Below are positions 1-10,465 of a DNA stretch of 64,000 bases, piece after piece (positions within the stretch are counted from its first letter, which is position 1; every line of letters starts with the position of its first letter). A program made the position numbers and the translations under genes. Source of the DNA: Diphasiastrum complanatum (lineage: Eukaryota > Streptophyta > Lycopodiopsida > Lycopodiales > Lycopodiaceae); assembly GCA_029204225.1 (NCBI GenBank), contig CM055096.1:31065767-31129766 (forward strand), given 5' to 3'. The notes beneath the pieces are model-generated. The model did not search any database. It had not been told where the DNA came from and worked only from the letters and a program-made list of their open reading frames with translations.

Positions 1-38
1 AGTACTTATTAATATCTCATGAAAAGCATATAGTTGAA

Positions 39-281
39 GTGCAAACTCTTGTACCTAGCAACCAGTTGCTTGATATAGTATCGCCACCATTTGAAAATCT
101 GAATGAACATTTTAAACAATTAATGTCTTTAGATTACCCTAAGGTATGTAAGACTAATGAGTGTCAAGAGGATCTTCATGATCCTTTCTTGAGTTTCAAG
201 AATGTAACACCTATTATGCATGGATATGGAAGTTATGCATCTTTCATTATGGAAACCAATGTGCTTGAATGCTTATGCTAA
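39..281 (+). CDS. Unrecognised 80-codon open frame
   Basis: An open frame starts at an ATG and ends in TAA with no family resemblance I can name. It has no membrane segment, zinc-binding pattern or obvious repeat. It lies at the window edge next to a decayed LINE on the other strand, so it may be the tail of a longer gene or element cut off by the window. Its length is only modestly above chance for A+T-rich DNA. I list it because nothing else explains this stretch; it may well not be a gene. Confidence 0.15.
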   Translation: MQTLVPSNQLLDIVSPPFENLNEHFKQLMSLDYPKVCKTNECQEDLHDPFLSFKNVTPIMHGYGSYASFIMETNVLECLC

Positions 282-364
282 GATAGAAACAATGGTGATG
301 GCATGAATCAAGAGGTAAGAAAGCATCCATAAACATTCATGATCATGTATTGAAGACCGTGGTC

Positions 365-1496
365 TTGGTCTTCTGGATGTTTACCTCTAGAAACCAAGCC
401 CTACAGGAAGAAAGTGATATATCTAGGTATCTCTGTTGTCCTTCTCTTGAAGGGGAAATTGATACTACATCGTCCACATAGAGTAGAATGGAAATCAATA
501 TGTCACCCAGTCTATTGCCTTGACCACCATCCTAAGATATAATGGACTCCAGCTCGTCAATGTATAAACTAAAGAGGGTAAGAAGCAGAGAATTCTTGTC
601 TCACCCTGATGGTGCTAGAAACCGTATTAAATATGCAAGCTCCTAATCTGAAACATCATGAGAACCCTCTCATATAAAGCCATAACAATAAGTATTATGT
701 TTGAGAAAAAGTAAAGTTCTCTTAGTCTATGAATTAGATATCTCAGTACTCAGTCAAAGGCTGAAGTCATCAAAGTAGCAATATACTCTCTTTTCCCAAT
801 CGATCTGCTCAATAATAGTCTTGAGAGTACAGATATAGTCGGATGTGGAGTGCTGTGATTTGAAATCCTGCCTTTTCTAGAGCATGCAATCTCCTAGGGT
901 CTTTGCCTCAGTGCTCACTATTGTCACAAGTATATCCCCTACAACTTGGCTATCACATAGTCAATCATAATAGTGCAGTTATTCCTTGATCTCATAGGGT
1001 CACCAGCTTTGTATATCGGATATATAACATTGATACATCATGATGAAGGGAAAATAAATATGACAGCAAAGTTAAGAAGGTTGGCAACTTGGCAACAATA
1101 GGCAAAATTATACTTGTGGTGATAATTAGCAATGTTGATGTCAAGTCATCACTATCTCGAGCTTTGTTACATTTCAGCTTGTTAATGGCATCATGAACTA
1201 TCTTAAGTTTAAATAAGCTGAACTCTATAGGACTAGGCAATATAATGATGGGTGTAGTTGGTATATGTAAAGAGATGTAGCGTATGTAGCCCAAGTGTAG
1301 AGGTCCATGAGGAGGAGGGCATAGAAGAAATTCTCACTTCAAGGTGAACTGAAAAGAGATCAAGGAATCTCTTTTTCTTAAAATGATCATAAATGATCTT
1401 TTTTCTATGGCAAGTAGCACAATTTTTGCTGGAATGTCCTACAGAGGTTATAGGATGTATGAAGAGCTTGAACCATAAGGATACGTAAAATGACAT
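365..1496 (-). pseudogene. LINE (non-LTR) reverse transcriptase remnant
   Basis: On the minus strand the pieces follow the order of a LINE reverse transcriptase. A segment near 1150-1200 reads KLKCNKARDSDDLTS, like the KxNKAPGxDGI motif. Near 985-1035 there is VIYPIYKAGDP, like the xPIxKxGD motif. Near 500-560 there is LYIDELES, and at 466-480 the catalytic box LLYVDDVV with both aspartates. The pieces lie in different frames with in-frame stops, so this is a decayed 5'-truncated copy. No endonuclease domain is visible. The block around the catalytic box matches a second copy at 41930-42310 on the same strand. Confidence 0.7.
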
Positions 1497-1499
1497 TTG

Positions 1500-2882
1500 G
1501 TGGGATTCTTCATCGTACCAATCATTTTTTTTAAATTTGAACTAATTAGTCATAGAGTGTTTAAAGATTTTACATGAGAAGGCAAGGGCAGGTTATAGAT
1601 GCAGCAGTGTGAGGGGATGAGGACAAAAAAGTGGCAAGAGGACTGCATAGTGGAATGAGGCCAGGTATAGAGGAGAGTGAATCTTGCTACAAGGTGATAT
1701 ATGTGAAGTTCAAGGTGTACTTGGGTGCTTGAGTAGGAAGTACATGCGAAGGGAGGGAGGGATTAGCAATAGTGATACAGCAGAAGTGATAAGATCTTCA
1801 ATTATCCTATCAACTTGAGAGGTGTATGAGTTGTTTGACCACGCTAATGTCTCAGGCAAAAAGTAGCATACCACCATATCTCCGTCTGGTCCATTACTTC
1901 GTCCAATGATCTTGAACCAAAGTAATTCCACATGCTCTACCTAATTGGCCACTGTTGATATGATAAATATGGAATCTGCCACATGTTTCAATATCACCTT
2001 GAGATCTCATCTCAAGACTCTCTATAGACTAATAATATCCAAGAGAAACTTGGAAATGTAGAGACCGCTATTCTAGCTCTCATGAGTATCGACGAAGAAA
2101 GAAAAATCGCCTCGTGAATATCATTACAATTCTAGATGAGTGAATGTCATTCCAATTCCAAAGACGTATACTCAAGGGCCACATGGCATTCTCACGCCAT
2201 GAGGCCCCTAATCCAGATGCTCTATCAAAAGGCAGAGATATTCTCCCCATGAAGATAGGCCTCCCATCTTTGAATGTAACCCCCTTGCCCATATCTTTTG
2301 CAACACTAAATCACCAAAAAAGCAATTTAACACTACTATGCCACCACCAAGATTCCACGGGTGACGTGCCGTACCATTTCAGTACCACGGCACCCACCTA
2401 CCTAAAAAATATATATATTAAAAAAAACCATAAAATGCCCCTTTTCAAGCCCAAAAAATAGGAAAAAAGGGGGCATTGATATGGGTGCCTAAGGTGTTTT
2501 TTTTAATTTTGGGGCGAGGGGGGGGGGGGTAAGAAATTTAACATTTAAAAAAATGCCTTTTTTGAACATCATATAATTACAGAAAAATAGCCTATGGGTA
2601 GTTTTTTTTTTGGGGGGGAGAGTACTGATGAAACACAAAGGGTTAATGATAACGTAATAAAATCATTGACATGCAGTAAGGAAAGACCCGCAAGGACTCG
2701 ATAAAATGAGATTACAATACGATAAACGATGTCCATATCCATGATGGAATAACTACAATGGTTGCCACACGTGTGAATATAAAAAAGCACAGTGTCTCTA
2801 ACGAATAAAATGATGTCCGTGACCAAATGTGTACAATGTCTGGCCCTAAATATAAAATCATATAACTGTGTCTCATGGTGAA
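1500..2882. other. Stretch without a recognisable gene
   Basis: Only short open frames without family resemblance are seen. There is a G run near 2517-2531, a T/G run near 2600-2618 and A-rich patches near 2400-2460. If the minus-strand hAT gene ending at 2883 belonged to a complete transposon, its 3' terminal inverted repeat should lie here, but I could not identify one. Confidence 0.5.
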
Positions 2883-4162
2883 TCAAGCATCTGGATAGGG
2901 CTGTGTGGCCTCAGAGTCATCGTCTGAATTATGGAAGTCACCCTCCACCTGGCTGTAGTCATGTAGTACATCCACCTCAATATCTGACCCTGATAGCATA
3001 CTGCGCCTCTGAGTGCACTGGAGGTCTGCCTCTAGGCCTACGAGACTGCCCCTGTCTACCACGGGACACCCTGTCTGTCTGAGATGAAGAACCTCTTCCA
3101 AAACCTGGTGGCCTGCCACGGCGCCTAGTAGGATGCAATGAAACGGGTGTAGAAACTGTGGTAGATGCAGGCACAGCAGGAGGCGGATAAGCTCTGACAA
3201 GAGAAATGGGCACATGGAATGAAGGGGACTTGTATGAGTAAGGCTGCGCAACAGGCATATCAACTGTCACAAATGGTCGTGCTAATGGGCGAAATCTCTG
3301 GGTAGTGCCAGGAAGATGAGTAGAAGGTCTCACAGTGGCAGCAAGTGGCACGGTAGGATGTGGCTAGACAGGACCAACTGTAGCTGGAGTGGGTGTGGCA
3401 CGTTCTCTCACAGTGGCAGCAGGTGGCACGGTAGGATGTGGCTGAACAGGACCAACTGTAGCTGGAGTAGGTGTGGCACGTGCACGGGTAGTAGTGCGTG
3501 CAGGAGGTACTATGGCAATAGCAACTAAAGTGGAGGCATGTGGAGTAAGCCATCCCAAATCAGCATCCTCGCCCTCACCATCCTGATCCTCCAAGATAAG
3601 ATCCATAAACCGACGGGGATGGACACGTCTGGACTGACCCCCAAGAAGTTGTGAACTGAGATCGTGATCCATATCCTCCTCACGTGCTTGTGACTCTGTA
3701 TAAACACCCCCAACAGTCTCATAAGTGGCTCCTACATCCCCCCCCAATACGACCTGTACCTCCATCATCCCCGCCAATACCATCAGTAGCTCCTGCACCC
3801 TCGTATGTGGCCCCAATATCAACCTTCTCATCAGCTGCACAATCTGGCTGTGCCTCCTCTGCGAGATCCGACCGATACATATCATCAATCATCTGCTCCT
3901 CAGCCTCGTCTCTGCCTGTAAGCCTGAATGCATGTATGTCTGCCTCAACCTCCCGCTCTAGTCTACTCTCCACCCCTGGTGCAGGAATGTCAACTGAATC
4001 ATCGTCCTCATCCTCATCAACATCATCATCCTTAGACTCTGAAGCCCTCCCATCTAGAATATCTCTCTCCTCGGCAGCTGCTTTGGCAACAAACTCCAAG
4101 GACCTCATCCGAATGAGCTCTCTCTCCCTCTTCGCCCGTAATGCATCCACCGGGTCATCCTC
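2883..4162 (-). pseudogene. hAT-like transposase gene, 3' part
   Basis: Minus-strand coding sequence begins at the edge of the E1 LTR (4162) and ends at the stop at 2883. It reads as an acidic, low-complexity C-terminal tail. First come RAKRERELIRMRSLEFVAK and a run of D/E, then a proline/threonine-rich part with a 26-residue repeat. A basic part follows with RRGRPPGFGRG and RRPRGRPP (AT-hook-like), and the end is acidic (HDYSQVEGDFHNSDDD). Frame changes are needed near 3745 (a C run) and near 3000, and one in-frame stop lies in the repeat. I join it to the transposase core at 10840-12970 because strand, order and composition fit and E1 separates them; no single reading frame proves the join. 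The AT-hooks suggest DNA binding. Confidence 0.5.
3329..3484 (-). repeat. 78-bp tandem repeat, two copies
   Basis: Two adjoining copies (3329-3406, 3407-3484) encode a 26-residue Pro/Thr/Val-rich unit in the hAT tail. The period is divisible by three, so the repeat kept the frame. One copy now carries a TAG where the other has CAG. Confidence 0.75.
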
Positions 4163-4520
4163 TGTTACGAGCTCGTAACCAGTGCCGAACCCTAGAGAAC
4201 ACAGATAGGTCAGATACCACAGTCAGGGTCGTGTCCAGCGTACATGACCAACAGGGCAAGACAGTGTGAGTAGTGTGCCCCAGCACGGTCCATAGCCATG
4301 GCAGGCCTAACACAGCCTAGGGACCCTGTCAGCAGGATAGGGCCCCCAGTTGGATCCCGACGTGCAGTCGGCCACGTCAGTGCCACGTGGCCGACACTTG
4401 GCAGTAGCATGCTACCAGTCCTCACACTGGGCTAGGAGGGGCTTACTCTATATCAGGGAGTAGGCAAGGTTGGGTGGATCAGTTAGTGTTTGCCCTACTG
4501 TGGTGTTAGGATCTATTACA
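4163..4520 (+). repeat. E1 5' LTR
   Basis: It starts TGTTACGAG and ends ATCTATTACA, giving the usual TG...CA ends, 358 bp. It matches 10122-10465 almost base for base. The first 17 bases include a perfect 16-base palindrome, GTTACGAGCTCGTAAC. Confidence 0.85.
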
Positions 4521-4521
4521 C

Positions 4522-4533
4522 TAGTATCAAAGC
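4522..4533 (+). other. E1 primer-binding site, degenerate
   Basis: TAGTATCAAAGC directly follows the LTR and matches the plant initiator-Met PBS TGGTATCAGAGC at 10 of 12 positions. Both mismatches are G to A. Confidence 0.65.
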
Positions 4534-5497
4534 CATCTCCATCCTAGGGAGCTAAGTAGCAGCAGGGAGAAGGTGCTCAGAATCTCTTAAAAACTTTGGT
4601 AAATAGGAGAGACAGATCCAGCGCTGGAGGAGTAGCTTTCTACTGTGAAAATCTCCATTGAATCATCTTCCTTTAAGTGGGAATATGAGCTAGATTTCTG
4701 AAACAGATCCATCGCTGTAGAAAACAGCTAGTTATCCTTCGTTTTCAGAGGGTAATTCTCAGATTTTAGAGGAAATAGAAATCAGAAGTTTGGGCCAGAA
4801 CCAGCGCTGTCAGAAGAGTGCTTAAATCTCGATTTTCAAGTGCCAAACTGAAACTGTTGAGCGGGTTTTGGACAGAGGAAGGTAGGCAGGGTCTGAGAAG
4901 ACCATCGCGAGCTGATTGTAGACTTCATCCTTCAAATTGAAGCTCAGACATCTGAAGTTGGACACCTACCGAAGCCCTCAGATCAGCGACCTACTATCTG
5001 AAGCTAAATCAGAGAAGCAAGTGGGCTTTGAGCCTTAAATCAGAAGTTTTTGGAGCCATCAAATAGCTGTCCAGTCAGCGAGGGTAGAGGAGTACCAAAG
5101 TATTTGCATTTTTGGGGCTTCAAACCAAAGTTTTCTAAGAAATTGGACCTCAGCCAGACAGCAACTACAGTGTTCTGAAATTTTCAGAATTCAGAAGTGA
5201 ATCTTGGCTTCAAATCTAATTTTTAGAAACCATTTCAGAAGCAATCAGATCAGCGAGCTACTGTACTTAAGGAACCGGAAATCTGGACGCCATTTTGAAG
5301 CTTCAAGCTGGGATTTTCCGGGACAGCAGGTCTGAAATCGTGGGTAAAAGAGCTGAGAGGGTTCTTCTTCGTAATTTCTTTGGAAGTACAGTCCTCAGAA
5401 ACAGCTAAGTCATCTTTCCTTTACCTTGTACAGTTGTAAATTAGTCTTTTGACTTTTTTTCATCAGAAGTTAAGGTACCTCTCTTTCAGCTCCGAAA
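4534..5497 (+). other. E1 untranslated leader
   Basis: A stretch of about 960 bases between PBS and the gag ATG with no long open frame. Phrases such as 'tcagaagt' and 'gatcagcga' recur, which suggests old internal duplication. The gag start at 5498 is the first ATG that opens a long frame. Confidence 0.6.
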
Positions 5498-6490
5498 ATG
5501 ACCACTCCTCAGGGACCTGATCAACCCCAGGAGAGAGGCTTCGACGAACTTGAAACGGAAGCCTTGGAGTACAGGAAAGGGAAGGAACCCATGGAAGTGG
5601 AAGAACAGGAACAGTTCGCCGAAGAACTTGACGAACTGGTTACCAAGGAGCAGTTTCTCCAATTGGTAACAGAAGTGGATGAACTGAAGTTGGCATTAGC
5701 CAATTTCAAGTCCAGTGTGGACGACTCATTCGCTGAACTCAAAAACTTGATTTTGAGTTCCGCGAAAGGAAGCCTTCCCTCCACTTCTCAGTTATCCTCT
5801 TCTCCACTTCCATCAGTTTCGGGTGAGACTTTACGATCTCACCCCAGTGTTTTTAAAGATTTAAAGCCTCCTACTTTTAATGGGGAAGAGAAGGATAGAA
5901 ATGCAGATATTCTACAAACCTTCCTCAGCAAATGGAAGAACATTCATGCTCTTAAACAGACCCCTGACCATTTGCAAGCAATTGAGGCCAGTCTTTCCTT
6001 AGGGCCTATGGCCTATAAGTGGTGGTTAAATCTCCAAGAGACTGGGCAGACTCCCCGGTCATGGAAAGCTTTTGAAGAAGCTTTCCTAAGAGAATTTCTA
6101 CCAGAAAATGAACTGGATAGAGCCTGGGAAGCCTGGGAAAGAACAGTAATGGATAAATCCCTCATCCAATATATCTCGCAGTATCGAGAAGCAATTTTAA
6201 AGATTAAAAATATGGATGACTATCAGAAAATCAGGGGATTTGTCCGTGGCCTCAAAGATGAATATAAAGTAGAGGTCCAGAGAAACTCGCCTACTACCCT
6301 TGAGCAAGCTCTCAGATATGCTCAAATCTATGATGATTCAGTGGGTAGGAAGAAGGCGAGACAACAGCCACTTTCTGAGCAGCCTTCTCAGAAAGACTTT
6401 CAATTTAAAAAGAAATTTTTAAAAAGAAAGAAAGAAGACAAATTTAAAAGTGAAGCTCCTCAGAAACGCCCTTCACTCATAAGTCCTTAA
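5498..6490 (+). CDS. gag: E1 Gag (capsid part), frameshifted before its zinc knuckle
   Basis: A 330-residue protein that would build the virus-like particle and package element RNA. An acidic N-terminal part (residues 5-60) with coiled-coil character is followed by a Ser/Pro linker. The capsid core starts with PPTFNGEEKDRN and continues through MAYKWWLNLQ, typical of Ty3/Gypsy retrotransposon gag. The C-terminus is Lys-rich. The frame ends in TAA at 6488-6490. A neighbouring frame continues [16 protein letters not shown] into a zinc knuckle, [10 protein letters not shown], and its last Cys (RQCPKG) is in yet another frame. The intact parent therefore carried a CX2CX4HX4C knuckle here, and this copy has small indels on both sides of it. 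Confidence 0.85.
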   Translation: MTTPQGPDQPQERGFDELETEALEYRKGKEPMEVEEQEQFAEELDELVTKEQFLQLVTEVDELKLALANFKSSVDDSFAELKNLILSSAKGSLPSTSQLSSSPLPSVSGETLRSHPSVFKDLKPPTFNGEEKDRNADILQTFLSKWKNIHALKQTPDHLQAIEASLSLGPMAYKWWLNLQETGQTPRSWKAFEEAFLREFLPENELDRAWEAWERTVMDKSLIQYISQYREAILKIKNMDDYQKIRGFVRGLKDEYKVEVQRNSPTTLEQALRYAQIYDDSVGRKKARQQPLSEQPSQKDFQFKKKFLKRKKEDKFKSEAPQKRPSLISP

Positions 6491-6496
6491 AACCAG

Positions 6497-8050
6497 ATGA
6501 TTTTGAGAAAGCCAAACAAGAACGTTTGTGCATTGTGTGTATGGGCAAGGGACACAGTCAGACAGTGTCCCAAGGGGCCTTTCACTAAAAAAGATAAAAA
6601 AGATAAAAAACAAGTTCATCTTGTTCAGACTGTATGTTTCCCCAGTGACTCGGCAGCTTCCGAGATCAAAGTGTATCATGAAGATCATGAACACTGTTGC
6701 CAGGTGACCTCTGCAATGCTAGCGAGACCCTTCAGTTTTGGACCGCATGACCTAGTACGTATGCATGGGAAAGTTGGTAACCAGTCAGTAAGAGTCATGG
6801 TTGATGATGGGGCAACCCATAATTTCATCAACCACACCCTGGTTAAAAAGCTTAAACTACCAGAAGTACCTAGTCAGCAAAGGTACATAGTTTCATTAGC
6901 TAAGGGTGAAGATAAAAAAATATGGAAAACTATGGTAAGTAAGTTAAATCTTGGTATTCAGGGGTACCAAGATGAAATAAACTTTCAAATAATGCACCTG
7001 GATCGAACAGACATTGTTCTCGAGAGAGATTGGCTCTACAGTTTAGGACCTTCCCTCCACAGAAACTATCAGGAGAACACCCTCAGCTTTCAGCATAAAG
7101 GCCGAGAGATCCAGTTGCATGGGGAACATGATGTTCCCAACAGCCCTATGGTCTGCAGTTCAGAACTCTGTCATCTAATCGGAGACGAAGACCATCAGGT
7201 ATTCTTATGTGACTTTCAGTTTATTTCTGAAGTTTCTATTTCCAGTTCTATTCAGCAGAAAATCAGTAAATTAGAAACTTTATTGTCTAAATTTAAAGAT
7301 GTTTTTCCTGAAGATTTGCCACATGGTTTACCACCTAGCAGAGAGGTAGATCATGTAATAAACCTAGTACCAGGTACAGCACCTGTTTCTAAACCTCCGT
7401 ATCGGGTCAGCCGAACAGAGGATGAAGAAATAACTAGGCAGTTAACAGACTATCTTGGCAAAGGCCAAATTCAGACCAGTAGTTCACCATGGGCCTCACC
7501 AGTCCTATTGGTGAAAAAGAAAGAGGGGTCTATGCGTCTTTGCGTAGATTACAGAGCCCTCAATAAAGTCACAATCACGAATAAATACCCTATGCCTCGG
7601 GCAGACGAGTTGTTTGATCAACTCGACGGGGCTAAGTTTTTCAGCAAAATAGACCTCAGATCGGGATATCATCAAGTCCGTATAAAATCGGAAGATGTCT
7701 CGAAAACAGCTTTTAGGACTCGTCACGGTCATTATGAGTTTAAGGTGATGCCATTTGGGCTCACAAATGCTCCAGCTACCTTTATGACCTTGATGAACAG
7801 TGTCCTCAGACCATACTTGGGTAAGTTTGTAGTCGTATTTTTAGATGACATCCTTGTCTACAGCAAAACGAGGAAGGAGCATCTAAAACACCTCAGAAAG
7901 GTGTTTCGACTGCTCAGAAAGCATAAGCTTTATGCTAAACAATCCAAGTGTGAATTCTTCGTTGAAGAAGTAGCATATTTGGGTCACATTATCTCTTCAG
8001 ATGGGATTAAGATGGACCCAAATAAGGTTAAGCCATACTCAGTTGGCTGA
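6497..8050 (+). pseudogene. pol: E1 Pol part 1: protease and reverse transcriptase
   Basis: An open frame of 517 codons. The aspartic protease motif (residues 101-111) reads [11 protein letters not shown]; the family has D-S/T-G, so the second position has become Asp, which should harm catalysis. The RT domain follows from about residue 290: [36 protein letters not shown], then [13 protein letters not shown]. The catalytic box [12 protein letters not shown] is near 7841. RT cuts off at 8050 in a frameshift; the next RT/connection segment resumes at 8065 in another frame. Its role would be polyprotein cleavage and copying of element RNA into DNA in cytoplasmic particles. Confidence 0.85.
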
Positions 8051-8064
8051 GACCTCAAAATATT

Positions 8065-8275
8065 TTGGAACTTCAGATCTTTCTTGGTTTGGCGGGATAT
8101 TACAGACGATTTGTCAAGGAATATGCTCAGATAGCAGTTTCTATGACAAATCTTCTTAAGGGGAAGGGAAAGGAGTTCATTTGGGAGTCCGCACAACAGG
8201 AGAGCTTTGATGCTCTCAAAACAGCCTTAGCTACAGCACCAGTTCGTCGACCCCAATCAGCCATTTGTGGTCGAA
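8065..8275 (+). pseudogene. pol: E1 Pol part 2: RT thumb/connection
   Basis: [19 protein letters not shown] is the hallmark that follows the Gypsy RT core (usually [13 protein letters not shown]). It continues through [15 protein letters not shown]. The frame is lost near 8260 (at APVRRPQSA), and RNase H resumes one frame over. Two small indels thus bracket this 70-codon piece. Confidence 0.85.
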
Positions 8276-9787
8276 ACAGATGCTAGCGACTTTGCAGTAG
8301 GTGCTGTGCTAACTCAGGGTGGACGACCAGTTGCGTTCGAGAGTAAAAAACTCGAGCCAGCTCAGACTAGGTACAGTGCCTATGAAAAGGAACTCTTTTC
8401 TATAGTCCATGCCCTTAAGACTTGGAGGCATTATTTGTATGGTGCCAACTTTGAGGTCTTGACAGACCATGAGAGTCTCAGATACCTTTGCAATCAACCT
8501 GAGCTTAGAGGTCGGAAAGCTCGTTGGGCAGAGTTGATGCAAGAGTTTGACATGTCTATCGGATATAGACGTGGAAAATTCAATACAGTAGCAGATGCCC
8601 TTAGCAGAATGCCTATGATAAACGAACTGAGCTTTACTCAGATTCGCAATGAGTTACTCGAGTCCTTGAGAGGGAAATGCCAGCATGATGCATTCTTCTC
8701 TATTATCTGGAACTCAGTCCAGAACAGACAGTTACAGACTCCAGAACCAGTTCCCGGGGCTGGTGCCAGTTCATCCAAGAATACGGCAGCTTCCGTTGAG
8801 GATGATGATGAGTCCGAGTATACGTCGTCAGATGACGTTGAGGATTCTGAGCCTGTATTACCCAAGCAAACCCCAGTGGTTGAGGGTCAGTTGACTCAAG
8901 GATTCAAATGGAAACAGTATTCCATTCAGGATGAGTACTTGCTCTATAGAGATAGAGTATGTGTCCCCAATTCAGAGGATTATAGGCAACAGGTCCTATA
9001 TGAATGTCATGACAATCCTAGCGCGGGACACCCAGGCATACAGAAGACCTATGAGCTTCTTCGTAGGCAATTTTTCTGGCCCAGTATGAAAAAGGACGTC
9101 CACCAGTATGTAACCAGTTGCCAGAAATGTCAAGTAAATAAAGCAGAGCGTTTAAAGGCAGGAGGGTTGTTGCATCCCTTAGAAATACCAGCTGGTAAAT
9201 GGGAGAGTATCTCCATGGATTTTATAGTAGGCCTGCCTAAAACCCAAAAGGGTAATGACGCTACATGGGTCACAGTTGACCGTCTGACCAAAATGGCTCA
9301 TTTTATTCCGACCAAAACAACCGTTAGAGCTCCAGAGTTAGCAAGGTTGTTTGTAGACGGGCTATTTAAATTGTACGGTCTACCTTCCGGCATAGTCAAC
9401 GACCGGGACAGTAAGTTTACTGGAAATTTTTGGAGGGCAGTATTCCATCATCTCCATACTAAACTTAATATGAGTACCACCGACCATCCACAGACGGACG
9501 GTCAAACAGAAAGGGTAAATCAAGTGCTGGAGGATATGCTTCGTGCATACGTCAGCAAGAAGCAGACTAATTGGGAGGAGTATCTCTCGATATTAGAGTT
9601 TGCTTATAACAGTACCAAACATTCAGCTACGAGATACAGCCCATTTATGCTGATGTACGGTTTTCAGCCACGCTCACCCACAGCTGTAGGGTTTAAACAA
9701 GAAAAGGTCTACTTGAGAGTCCCAGTTGAGTGTGTGCTAAGTTGTCTCCAAGGTATTGTGGTCCCTTTACCATCAGTAGGAGACTAG
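8267..9787 (+). pseudogene. pol: E1 Pol part 3: RNase H and integrase
   Basis: RNase H begins with [14 protein letters not shown] (first catalytic Asp), with the Glu in YEKELFSIVHALK and an Asp in LTDHESLRYL. A linker follows with an unusually acidic/Ser-rich insert (EDDDESEYTSSDDVED). The integrase zinc finger is HDNPSAGH ... CQKCQ (HHCC). The catalytic core has all three acidic residues, in SMDFIVGLP, VNDRDSKFTG and GQTERVNQVLED. After QPRSPTAVGFKQE the frame jumps straight into KVYLRVPVE, so about 60 residues of the usual integrase C-terminal region are missing. It then frameshifts and stops at 9787. Confidence 0.88.
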
Positions 9788-10110
9788 GCGAGGTCACCTA
9801 TGAACTAGAACTCCCACACAGCAGTAAGGTTTTTCCAGTCTTTCATGTAAGTCAGTTACGAAAAGCCTTAACCAGATCAGACAATCTGGTAGGGGACAGT
9901 GTTCTAGTTCTCCCATTGGATCCTCAACAACCTCCACATGAACCAGAGGAGATTCTTGATAGTAGAGAGACGCAGACTCGTCATACTCTATACCGAGAAT
10001 ATCTGGTTAAGTGGAATGATCAGCCTGTTGAGAATGCCACTTGGGAAAGAGGCAGCGTCCTTCGCAAGATTTTTCCAGACTTTGTCTTAGAGGACCAAGA
10101 CGGTTCTTAA
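9730..10110 (+). CDS. pol: E1 Pol part 4: integrase GPF region and chromodomain
   Basis: This frame continues pol after the frameshift near 9740. KLSPRYCGPFTISRR is the GPF/Y module, and FHVSQLRKAL the conserved block after it. The chromodomain follows: RHTLYREYLVKWNDQPVENA then TWERGSVL. In chromoviruses this domain can bind modified histones and steer integration toward heterochromatin. The stop at 10108-10110 lies immediately before the polypurine tract. Confidence 0.85.
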   Translation: MCAKLSPRYCGPFTISRRLGEVTYELELPHSSKVFPVFHVSQLRKALTRSDNLVGDSVLVLPLDPQQPPHEPEEILDSRETQTRHTLYREYLVKWNDQPVENATWERGSVLRKIFPDFVLEDQDGS

Positions 10111-10121
10111 GGGGGAGGGAG
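10109..10121 (+). other. E1 polypurine tract
   Basis: The purine run AAGGGGGAGGGAG directly abuts the TG of the 3' LTR and primes plus-strand DNA synthesis in this class. It overlaps the pol stop codon by two bases. Confidence 0.85.
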
Positions 10122-10465
10122 TGTTACGAGCTCGTACCCAGTGCCGAACCCTAGAGAACACAGATAGGTCAGATACCACAGTCAGGGTCGTGTCCAGCGT
10201 ACATGACCAACAGGGCAAGACAGTGTGAGTAGTGTGCCCCAGCACGGTCCATAGCCATGGCGGGCCTAACACAACCTAGGGACCCTGTCAGCAGGATAGG
10301 GCCCCCAGTTGGGTCCCGACGTGCAGTCGGCCACGTCAGTGCCACGTGGCCGACACTTGGCAGTAGCATGCTACCAGTCCTCACACTGGGCTAGGAGGGG
10401 CTTACTCTATATCAGGGAGTAGGCAAGGTTGGGTGGATCAGTTAGTGTTTGCCCTACTGTGGTGT
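10122..10465 (+). repeat. E1 3' LTR, truncated at its end
   Basis: It begins TGTTACGAGCTCGTACCC and follows the 5' LTR to GTGGTGT at 10465. The last roughly 14 bases (TAGGATCTATTACA in the 5' copy) are missing and replaced by unrelated gag sequence. One substitution breaks the terminal palindrome seen in the 5' LTR. Confidence 0.8.

Larger units (their letters stand above)
4163..10465 (+). mobile_element. Ty3/Gypsy chromovirus E1
   Basis: Plus-strand LTR retrotransposon: 5' LTR, degenerate initiator-Met PBS, 1-kb leader, gag, pol (protease, RT, RNase H, integrase), C-terminal chromodomain, polypurine tract and 3' LTR. The order RNase H then integrase with a terminal chromodomain places it in the chromovirus branch. 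The LTRs differ at only about five positions, so the insertion is recent, yet pol is broken in several places. It splits a hAT transposase gene. I find no target-site duplication: the left flank is TCCTC and the right end is disturbed, the 3' LTR stopping about 14 bases short against a foreign gag fragment. Confidence 0.9.

Noticed and set aside
4210-4425. A 71-codon minus-strand frame that recurs at 10169-10384
   Set aside because: It lies wholly inside the two E1 LTRs, so the recurrence is just the LTR duplication. It has no protein character and no reason to be translated.
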